Positions 55,911-64,000 of a stretch of DNA of 64,000 bases are shown here, piece by piece. The stretch comes from Cladophialophora immunda. Its lineage: Eukaryota; Ascomycota; Eurotiomycetes; Chaetothyriales; Herpotrichiellaceae. The translations under genes and the position numbers were made by a program. Every line of letters begins with the position of its first letter. Positions within the stretch are counted from its first letter, which is position 1. The notes beneath the pieces were generated by a model. The model saw nothing but the letters and a program-made list of their open reading frames with translations. It was not told the origin of the DNA and made no database searches. The stretch spans positions 5,050,855 through 5,114,854 of the forward strand of contig NW_015622544.1 in the NCBI RefSeq assembly GCF_000835495.1, in the 5' to 3' direction.

Positions 55911-57824
55911 GACATTGTCTGAGGTCCATCAGGCTCAGCTGATGAGCCAAGGCCTCGTGAAAAACTGGCGACGGGGCTAACCTGCAGCTGAGGGTCTTGG
56001 AGATGCTCGATTCGTCCTGCAGGTTACAGCTTGTCGACCAGGGGCCCAGAGTCCGGATAGCCATTCAGAGGCAGGCATGGGCTTTTCGAGCAGGCGAGCA
56101 CGGACGGACAGGGCGGCGCTGACGCCCTGGCAATGTGGTTCGATCTACAGGCAAAACGAGGAGATGGGTTGCGCAATGCGCCAAGGTCGCGAGATGCATC
56201 GCATTGCTGGGAGGCCTGTGCTGATGAGACGGTGAAGACGCTGCCAACAAGAGCGTCGTCCTAGCTCTTTCTTCTGCCCGCACCACGCGCGAGGATTTCT
56301 TTCCCTCACGCTCCCCCGGAGGAGGAAATCCCTGCGGTGATGCTGCTAATGGTTGATACTTACTTGTGCAGGAAGAATCAGGTAGCCACTGGCACGCCAC
56401 GGGCAGCCAAAAGCCTCATGTGATGGCCTGTGAAACATGCATGAGCTGAGGGGGCTGGGGCTCGTTTTCGTGCTCACCAGAATGCGAGCAACATGATGAT
56501 GATGATGATGATGATGATTGATGATGGCGTGCCAGGGCAGGGCCAAACAGGGTCGACGATCTGATCGCCTTTTTGTTTACTTGCTCTCAAAGTCCCACCT
56601 GACCCGTCGCTTCGTACAGACTGACCATTTACAACGGTCTCACGGAATAGAGTCCGCTGATGGTTGGTGGTTAGGCCACTCGTTCTAGACTTTGCCCAGC
56701 TTCAACCACCACCTCCACAGCATCTCCCTCCCCCGCCTTTTCAGCTCCGAGTCGCTAGCCAAGGAGTGATCAACCGTGCAATGGTTGGCTGGATTGTCTT
56801 AACTTTCGTGCAGCAAAGGGCGGCAACAAAGAGACGGAAGGGCCCGGAGAATACGAGGCGGAAAGATGCTCATGGTGAAAGTATTGGACACAAACATCAT
56901 GAGAACGGGGAGCTGAGACTACAGTGACCAACCAGCAGCGGCATCGAATGAGCAACGATCCTGGACGCTCTCAGCCTGAAGCATCCAGGGTAGGGTGGCT
57001 TGCCCTTCTTGCTACGGTGAGACCACAGTACTGTGTAGGCCCGCGAATGCCCTCTACTGAGGCTGCCGCGATTCAGCAACCGTGTCATATGATGTCTTGG
57101 GATCGGCCTCGGCATCAATAATATGCAAGCATCAGCTTCTGAACAAGTACACAATAGGTTTTGTGGCTGACTCAGCCCCTGGTGCTTGAGGGACTTCCAG
57201 ACAAGAAGGCGGTAAGTCGATCAGAGAAGCTTGAATATCGATCGTCCAACGAGTTCCTCGTTAGAGAGTGTCCGCAGGTTCATTTGGACAAAGAGCCAAA
57301 TCAGGCCACACATCACCCGATTGACAAACCTCAAGCGGACCATGAGGAGTGTATTATGATATGACCCACGGTCCGAGACTGGAAAAGGCTGCGGCATTCA
57401 ATATCTTGAGTCTTGTGTCTACAAGGATATCGTCGGCGAGCTTGACTGAATGGAGCCGAATTGTCCAGACGTGATTCACTATAGTGTGCGGCCTACACAC
57501 CCTTGCTCAACGATCGCGCCTGGGTCGGCCAAGATGGGCATAATATCCAAGAAGACAGGAGAATGGACGCCTGAGCCACAGAGCAGTGGCCTTACGAGAT
57601 GAGGCTGAAAGAAAAATCTGTATATTGACCAGTTGTCTCGGTCCCTATCCATCTGATGTCAAGCATGAATAGTGTACACACGCAGGCATTCCTGTAAAGA
57701 CCGTTTCCCCACAAAATCACAACAGCATCCTTTCAGCAGTGCCCACCGTCTTTCTCTGATCAACACCACAAGTCAAAAGCACGTGAAAGCTTCTTGTCCG
57801 TCCCTCCCAGCATCATGCTACCAT
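55911..57824. other. Intergenic, 1.9 kb
   Basis: No confident gene. Contains a (ATG)n trinucleotide tract at about 56493-56527, which makes a poly-His or poly-Met run in the minus-strand frames, a typical artefact. Open frames near 56664, 56897 and 57161 have no supported features. Confidence 0.4.
56493..56527. repeat. ATG trinucleotide microsatellite
   Basis: About ten ATG units, one interrupted by TG. Low complexity. Confidence 0.93.
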
Positions 57825-58754
57825 TCAAGAATGACCGTGGCCGTTGGTCGAGGGAGACGGTTTCATATAAAGGTAGTTCTCTGGGTCTGGCGTCTCCTTC
57901 ATCCCGTTGCGGATCACATCGGCAGGGAGCTTCATTTCGTCGGAAGTAGCCGGATTGACTGACGACTGCCTTGGACGAGCCTCGCCCAGATCTTTGACGA
58001 TGTACGCGCATTTCATAAGGTGAGTCCCGAGAAGATTCCAAACCCCAGTCGCTCCAGGGAAGAGTTGTGCCAGTTCTCCATTCTTGTAGGAATCTTGAAG
58101 AACTTGGTGGCAGCGGTACCAAAGCGCTTCTTCGTGCTCGGTATTGCGCTCGGTAGGGGTGTCACGATCCAGGCAGGAGACGCTGACTTGAGGCAGAATG
58201 AAGGGAGGAGTCAGCAACCTCGCCTGAGTTGCTAGGGCGGCAGTGTTGTGGATCGACTCTGGTTCAATCCAGTGGAAGGCTGCCATCATTTGTGCGAGGT
58301 CGCAGAGACGCCAGATGGGCACAGCCACGTATGCACCTCCGGCTGTGCGAGAACGGAGCTAACATTCCCCAAAAACAACTTGAACTGATTTTTGTCCTGC
58401 ATTGATATGATCTTGCAGCTGGCTCTTCATCAAAGCAGAGATTCTTCCCACTCGAGAGACCAGGCTTGTCATGGAGGCTGGAGCGTGGTTGAAGTCTACC
58501 ATGGGGTTTGCGGACCCTGTCGGTGAGTCTGGCAATGGATTGATGCGTACAATAATGGTCGAACATTGCTCCCACTGAAGATCGGGTACAGGGCCGGGGT
58601 TTGGCGACTTGTCGGTGACATAAAGCACCCAGGAATTACCCTCTTTGATCAGGACTGGCTCGGAGGCAGTTGGTTCAGAGGGGTATTCTTGGGTGGAGGC
58701 AGTGGAAGGTCGGGTCGACGGCTGGGAGTGGGACGATGCATGAGAGGATGCCAT
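57825..58754 (-). CDS. Protein of unknown function with a stop codon at the exon junction
   Basis: The first open frame runs from ATG 58754 ([12 protein letters not shown]) to a TAG at 58361-58359. The second continues in the same frame to 57825. My preferred model splices out 58280-58363 (84 nt, GTTAGC donor, ATGGCAG acceptor), giving exons 58754-58364 and 58279-57825 (281 aa). A 21-nt intron (58343-58363) would keep a more natural-looking sequence ([16 protein letters not shown]) but is too short for normal splicing. The third reading is a genuine in-frame stop. The N-terminus is Ser/Thr/Pro-rich, the rest looks globular ([20 protein letters not shown], then [16 protein letters not shown] and [14 protein letters not shown]). 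No signal peptide; I do not recognise the family. Confidence 0.5.
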
Positions 58755-59111
58755 GGTCAAGAAGATTGATGCTGGAGCAGAAAGCTTGAAATGGTACGAA
58801 CACAGACAGGAAATGGATAATGCTTGATGTAAGATGTGCTGTAGCCTAAGATGTGGTGAAGTTGGGTAGAGAGCGTGGAGAGATACGAGAGGGCAACAAT
58901 ATATGGCCACATCCTACCTGGGAGGCGCCTGCAAATGTTGCCATCATGCTGTGATGCAGGCGTTCTTTGAGGCAATGGCAACTGGAACAAAAAAAGGAAG
59001 AGTAAGGAAGGAAAAGGGAGGAGAGGATGAGAGGAAAGAAGAGAAGGTGGATGATCCTGCCAACGAGGCTTGGGACCGGCGAGGCTTTTATTTAGGGGGC
59101 TTACCTAGGTA

Positions 59112-59134
59112 GTGAGGCCAGTGAGGCCAGTGAG
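59112..59134. repeat. GTGAGGCCA tandem repeat
   Basis: Two complete copies of GTGAGGCCA plus GTGAG, upstream of the cyclophilin gene. Confidence 0.8.
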
Positions 59135-59285
59135 GTGTTTCGGGGGACCTTCCCTGTGCGATCAGGGCCTCACTAGCCACTTCCCCGCCAAACCAACAAG
59201 GCTCACTAGGCCTCACCAGCCCCTCAGGCACCAGCTGCCCGCCATTGGCCGATCCCCCGACCGCCGCAAGCGCAGTGAATAGCAA

Positions 59286-59300
59286 AGAAGATTCAAGAAG
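59286..59300. promoter_or_regulatory. Perfect heat-shock element upstream of cyclophilin-40
   Basis: The sequence reads aGAAgaTTCaaGAAg, a gap-free nGAAn inverted-unit array (three alternating units), starting 158 bp and ending 144 bp before the cyclophilin ATG at 59444. This is the consensus bound by Hsf1 trimers. Because the gene's yeast counterpart Cpr6 is an Hsp90 co-chaperone and heat-inducible, the element is likely functional; its use is inferred. Confidence 0.75.
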
Positions 59301-59443
59301 TTTTTGTGCGATTGAACGTCCTGCGGCTCTCACCGTGCATTTCTCCCTCCTTGCTCGACTTTTCCCCTGTGACACTCACTGGTTTCTCGGATTCTGCGAC
59401 ACCCTCATAGTCTTGTCTAGTTCTCGTTCTCGTACCTCACACC

Positions 59444-60863
59444 ATGGCGGAGGCAAAGAGTGGTAAGCCTTACCAAGTCCAAGTACCACTGTCCCGTGCG
59501 CATCGCAATAGCCTGACCGACTTCTCACCGCGCAGGAAGACCTCGGGTCTACTTTGACATCACAATTGGAGGAAGACCACAAGGCCGGATAGTCTTTGAA
59601 CTTGTGAGTGAGCCGCAACTCCCTATTCGAGGGCAACCTGAACTGACACCAAGAACAGTACAGTGATGGTACGAGTGCCTTTACCCTCCGCAGCTTGCTC
59701 CCTCCCACTGAGACCTCCTTTAGTGGTACCGAAAACGGCAGAGAATTTCCGTGCTCTATGCACGGGTGAAAAGGGCATGGGAAAGCAAGGCAAACCGCTA
59801 CACTACAAAGGTTCGAATACGCGGTACATTGATGGATTAGCCCAAGGCTAACTCTGTGGACTAGGGTCAATCTTCCACAGAGTCATCAAGGCATTCATGA
59901 TCCAGGGCGGCGACTTTACGAGGTTCAACGGAACTGGAGGCGAGTCCATTTATGGCGAGAAGTTCGAGGATGAGAACTTCGACCTGAAGCATGACCGCCC
60001 TTTTCTCCTGTCTATGGCCAACTCCGGCCCTGGTAAGACATCGAATGCATATGGATAGGCTTCACCGAGTCCCGAACTAAACCTCGTCAGGTACCAACGG
60101 TTCGCAATTCTTCATCACGACTGTTCCCACTCCTCACCTAGACGGCAAGCATGTTGTGTTTGGCGAAGTCATCAACGGCAAGAACATCGTGCGAACCATC
60201 GAAAATCTTCCCTTGCAGTCAGACAAGCCAGTTGGTGGGGACGTGGTGGTAGCCGATTGTGGTCAGCTCGAGGGTGATGGCTATAGTACAGCCACTCAGA
60301 AAGTGGCGGATCCGACTGGCGACCCATATGAGGACTACCCAGACGACCAAGGTGAAGGCTTGAAAGGGGAGGACTACTACAAAATCGCATTGGACCTGAA
60401 GGAATTCGGCAACAAGGCCTTCAAAGCTGGCGACGTCGAGACAGGCATCGAGAAGTATCAGAAGGCCCTCAGATACCTGAACGAGTATCCCGCAGCCAAC
60501 GACAACGACCCCAAGGATCTTCAGAGCAATATGGACGCCTTGCGATTCACACTTCACAGCAACTCAGCCCTTCTCGCCAATAAAGCCAAACGATATGATG
60601 AGGCTCAGAAGTGGGCTGGATTTGCCATTGATTCTATCCCGAAAGACGCCAAGGAGACGGACAAGGCCAAAGTGTACTTCCGACGCGCACAAGCGCGTGT
60701 GGCGCTGAAGGACTTGGAGGAAGCACTCAAAGACTATGAGCAGGCCGCGACACTTGCCCCCGAGGACGCTGCGATCAAGTCCGAGCTGGCCAGGACGAAG
60801 AAGACCCTTGCTGACAGCATCAAGAGGGAGAAGGAAAGCTACAAGAGATTCTTCACCTCTTAA
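59444..60863 (+). CDS. Cyclophilin-40 peptidyl-prolyl isomerase (Cpr6-like, TPR)
   Basis: Exons 59444-59462, 59536-59603, 59659-59668, 59724-59810, 59865-60032 and 60091-60863 give 374 aa. All donors and acceptors agree in phase; one exon is only 10 nt. The cyclophilin domain covers about residues 8-175, with catalytic-site segments [15 protein letters not shown] and NGSQFFITT, and ends in [15 protein letters not shown]. Three TPR repeats follow ([60 protein letters not shown]). The TPR region binds the MEEVD tail of Hsp90, so the protein acts as a co-chaperone and prolyl isomerase in the cytosol. The typical family length is about 370 aa. A heat-shock element lies upstream. Confidence 0.94.
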
Positions 60864-61310
60864 AGAGAGGGGCTATGTCGTGGGTTGGTTGCATCCTTTC
60901 GAGGTGTGGACAAAAGGGTCTCGGACGTGGGTGCTGCACGGTTTGAGGCATCATCGGCAGGCAGGCGTGGCTCCTACGAGTAGACCTCGTGTTCTCGGTG
61001 GGTTGTCCTTTTCAGCCCGGGGAAAATGCATGAGCTGAAGGCGCGGTTGAAAATGAGTTTGAATATTCCCCTCGAGCGAACAAGTGCTTTCAATGAGCTT
61101 CCCGCGTTATGACGCAGCTAGTCAAGGTAGACCCAGACCAATGATATACCAGGCGACATGCAGACTCCCAAAATGACCCGATTCCCCACGAAACATGACG
61201 TTACTCCTTGCTCTGAGCCTTCTATCCAAAGAAACATAGAGTGGCTCAACACGTACAGGCCCCATGACCGAACATGAATCTTTGCGCATCAATCGAGATG
61301 TCCTGCGCAC
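60864..61310. other. Intergenic between convergent genes
   Basis: Holds 3' flanks of the cyclophilin (+) and FAD oxidoreductase (-) genes. Nothing else is seen. Confidence 0.5.
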
Positions 61311-63215
61311 TCAAGGCTGACTCCTGCCTTGCGTATTCCCCTGCGCCAGATTCCCCGTGCTCCTCCCGACCTTCATCTCCTCCCGCCACGTCGTCCTCTC
61401 CTCCCTGGTCACGCCGGGGCCGCTGTACACACTCCCGTACAAGCCACTAGCCCAGCTCTTTCCCTGTTTCGCCCTGTCGCTCTCCTCGCCGGCGCGCTTG
61501 CTCTTCGCCGCGGCGGCCGTATAGCGTCGGCGATACCACTTGCCGTACGCCAGCAGATAGTACAGCCAGAAGCTGAGGAAGGCGAACTTGTCGTGCTCCA
61601 GGTCCTCCGGGTACTCGGCGCCCAGGTCGACCGCGGCAGCGATGCCGGCCATGATGGCGACCTCGTGCGCGTTGACCAGCGTCCAGCTCGCGGCGTATCG
61701 GACCCGCCTTTGGCCCTGGAGGAACATCATCCACGGCACCACGAACAGGTAATGCGTGTACGAATGGCACAGTTGGTGCCACCAATCCTTCCTGATAATC
61801 TTACTCTCGTCTATCTCGCCGTCGCTCCACAGGTGCCCGTCTCGGTCTTTGTTGAGGAAGATGGTTTGGAAAACGTGGTCTTCGAAGGGCACCTTGTCCG
61901 GAAACTGCGGCTGATAGTTGCTGGCATCAAAACACATCTCCAGCTTTGACCGGTCCTGGTCATACATCTTGATGTAGTACATCGGGCGGAAATTTGTGGC
62001 CGCGAAGTCACAGCGGGATGACTGGTCCTGGCCGCCGAGGGTTCTTACGGCGAGAGATTCGGAGTAGAAGTTTTGGTAGTACTTTTTCATATAGGCCGAG
62101 TCGGTGTGCGTGATGGTGATGTCGTCGGAAAACTTGGCAGAGCCGAGGACTTTGCGTTCGCGCCAGGACGAAGTGGATGAGAGGAGGCGCTTAGCGGTAT
62201 CGGCAAGGCAGCAAAGGACGAGTTCGTCGTAGTGCTCCTCAAACGTAGGAGCATCCCGGTCGTCGCCAATGGGGTTGTGGTGGTCAGGCGCCGGCGTGCG
62301 CTGTTTCAAAGAAACCACCACGCCACTGGACCTTGAGCGGTGGAGGATAGCCGCCAGCTCAGTCGAAAGGCGGACCGTTACGCCGCGCGAGATAAGATCT
62401 TTGCGCCAGGTTTCATAGAATTCGCTGAAGTTGGGAAAGACGACCATCGGAGGATGATTGGTCGCGATGCTGGTTGGGTCATAAGGATACCACATGCCGT
62501 AGGTAGGGCTTGTGCACAATCTCTCAAGCATAATCGAGGGAACATTGGGGGCTTCATTGCCTGTCCCTAGAAACAGTGCCACCATCGGTAAGGCGACAGT
62601 GTTGGTGAACTCCTCTGAGAAAAACCACAGCTTGAAGAAGAGCTTCATCGGAATCAATGCGAAGAAGATCTCGAACCAGCGCATGACTTTCAGGGCAAAA
62701 TGGAGGCGTTTGATCTCCCTCTGATGCCGAGCCAACAGGTCGGTTGGGAAGACGTTGGTCCAGAAGGTCTTGTCCTTGCCAAATGAAACTTGGAGATTGA
62801 CCGGGTCAGCGTGATATCCCTGTCGTGCGAACATGGTCAACGTGTGGTGGAAGATGTAGCTCCCGCCCTGAACTCCTTGGTTGAACCAGCTGGCTCCATG
62901 GCGATCCTTGTCGAGGGGACAGGAGAAGGCTTGACCGCCGCAATAGTCGACGGCGTCGATGAGGGTTATATCGTATTTGTCAGGATGTTGGGAGAGATGG
63001 TGGGCAGTGGACATTCTGTGCGAGGTAATCACAGTTATTACCTAGCCATGATGAAGGATTTGAGGTGAGAAACGTTACCCAGCAGCACCGGCGCCAACAA
63101 TGAGAACCTTCTTGCGGCCAGCGTGATGCTGGGAATTGGAGGGCTTCTGTGCCATGGAGGAGGTCGCAGTCGAGCTTTGTTGCTCGACGTCGTGGTGGAA
63201 CGGAGTGCTGTCCAT
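61311..63215 (-). CDS. FAD-dependent oxidoreductase (amine-oxidase-like, membrane-attached)
   Basis: Exons in coding order 63215-63079 and 63015-61311 give 613 aa. The 63-nt intron interrupts the dinucleotide-binding loop, and splicing restores KKVLIVGAGAAGMSTAHHL with GxGxxG at residues 41-46. After the Rossmann core come DAVDYCGGQAFSCPLDKDRH, then a hydrophobic helix (FEIFFALIPMKLFFKLWFF), and a SWTLVNAHEVAIMAG segment near the C-terminus of the FAD part. The family oxidises an unidentified substrate with FAD; such enzymes are common in fungi. The C-terminal about 100 residues are charged and low-complexity. The first ATG (MDSTPFHHDVEQQ) is the one used; a second ATG lies 20 codons later. 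No signal peptide. Confidence 0.87.
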
Positions 63216-63789
63216 CAAAAAGAGATATCCAGAGAGAGGAAGACCATTGGACCTGGGCAGAGAGCTGTTGCATGGTCATAAAGAGGTGTGTTGATGGTGG
63301 TGGACAGTGCAAGGTGCGTGGTGCATGATCCGCACATTTGAGACTTGCGACGTCATGACTTTCAGGAACCAGCAGCTCAGCAGCGCAGCGCAGCTTCATC
63401 TCTCACTGGCATCTCTTGTCAATCGCTTCCGTCTCGGTCTCCTCCCTCTTCCGCCTACGCCTCATCTTAGATCCCCCGGCCTTCGCTAATCGGCATGATC
63501 CGACTTGCTTTCTCTGGTCGTGAACATCTCTATTGCGGAGTGCTCATTTCCTGGTGGCTGGCTTGCAGACATCTCGAACGCACTCACCGCACTCACCCTT
63601 CGCCCTCCGCCAGATCTCCTACACTCCCGTCTTCCACGGTCTCGAACCCCTCTCTCGAAGCATTGTGGCCATTCACGTCCAAGTACATCTTCGGAGCGGC
63701 CCTTGACTCCATCTCCGTGCACTAGAGAAGGTGGTGATGGCTGCCCACAGCCCTATGCAGGGGATCAAAAGCTCGATTTTTCAGAAACT
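63216..63789. promoter_or_regulatory. Divergent region, FAD gene to right-edge gene
   Basis: 0.57 kb between two divergent genes; it should hold both promoters. A CT-rich stretch precedes 63790. Short open frames overlap here without support. Confidence 0.45.
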
Positions 63790-64000
63790 ATGCCGAACAT
63801 CTCGCCCCAGCCTCCGCCGGAACACCATCAAGTTACCTTCCCCCATACTCAGTTTATTGATGGAGGCGACTGCGCATATGGTACTCCGTATAGCACAGTC
63901 ATTCACCGTGAGTTCAGGTTCTTGTCGGCCTGCGCCAAAAATTTCTACCAAGGGGTCACACAGGGGAGAATTCACAAGTATAAATGGGTGAGTCGTGCTT
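63790..64000 (+). CDS. First exon of a gene cut by the right edge, function unknown
   Basis: From ATG 63790 an open frame of 66 codons reads MPNISPQPPPEHHQVTFPHT, then GDCAYGTPYS, VIHREFRFLSACAKNFYQG and ends KYKW at a GTGAGT donor starting at 63988. The exon ends at 63987, so the rest of the gene lies outside the window. The piece has no recognisable domain. The coordinates given run to the window end because the rest is cut off. Confidence 0.5.
   Translation, partial: MPNISPQPPPEHHQVTFPHTQFIDGGDCAYGTPYSTVIHREFRFLSACAKNFYQGVTQGRIHKYKWVSRA

Larger units (their letters stand above)
58755..59443. promoter_or_regulatory. Divergent promoter region upstream of cyclophilin-40
   Basis: 0.69 kb between the 57825-58754 gene and the cyclophilin gene. 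It holds a perfect heat-shock element and a short GTGAGGCCA repeat (both listed separately). A CT-rich leader precedes 59444. Confidence 0.55.

Noticed and set aside
1..64000. CRISPR arrays, insertion sequences, long terminal repeats
   Set aside because: No regularly spaced repeats with unique spacers, no transposase or reverse transcriptase-like frames, and no long direct repeats were seen by eye. A self-alignment would settle divergent repeats.

Overview
The window looks like nuclear DNA of a filamentous ascomycete (Pezizomycotina; a Eurotiomycetes-type genome is my guess, order not resolvable by eye). The reasons are short introns of about 50-120 nt with GTRNGT donors and CTRAC-type branch points, single-copy eukaryotic housekeeping genes (gamma-tubulin complex GCP3, SAGA Ada3, Paf1-complex Rtf1, COQ7, cyclophilin-40), typical fungal accessory families (P450s, a STAND-N-terminus/ankyrin protein, small CxxC proteins) and CT-rich leaders before start codons. 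I saw no transposon, rRNA, convincing tRNA or CRISPR. All exon joins were made by eye from splice signals and frame continuity.

Layout. 0.5-20 kb is gene-rich: GCP3 (+), an NLR-like ankyrin protein (+, 5 exons), a cupin (-), Pmp3 (-), FRG1-like (+), a TM-RING E3 ligase (-), Ada3/Ngg1 (+), a divergent non-RD protein kinase (+) and a polytopic membrane protein (-). 21-30 kb holds a 1057-aa protein I do not recognise and two tandem but unrelated P450s with a 16-bp minisatellite between them. 30-38.7 kb holds three Cys-pair proteins, COQ7 with a small ORF starting 18 nt behind its stop codon, RTF1, and a spliced small ORF missing its 5' end. 38.7-55.5 kb is gene-poor: two long stretches (about 8.5 and 7 kb) flank one aldo/keto reductase with a Ser-rich N-terminal extension. 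55.5-64 kb resumes with a tiny GC-rich gene behind a TATA box, a two-exon unknown gene with a stop codon at an ambiguous junction, cyclophilin-40 behind a perfect heat-shock element, an FAD oxidoreductase, and the first exon of a gene cut by the right edge.

Gene cooperation. Ada3 and Rtf1 are chromatin/transcription cofactors, GCP3 nucleates microtubules, and the cyclophilin-40 is an Hsp90 co-chaperone with a promoter that fits Hsf1 control. The two P450s have no PKS, NRPS or terpene synthase beside them in this window, so I do not call a biosynthetic cluster. I found no obvious undescribed defence or mobile system. The most original leads are the ORF directly behind COQ7, the in-frame stop in the gene at 57.8-58.8 kb, the P450 lacking the I-helix acid, and the orphan 1057-aa protein.
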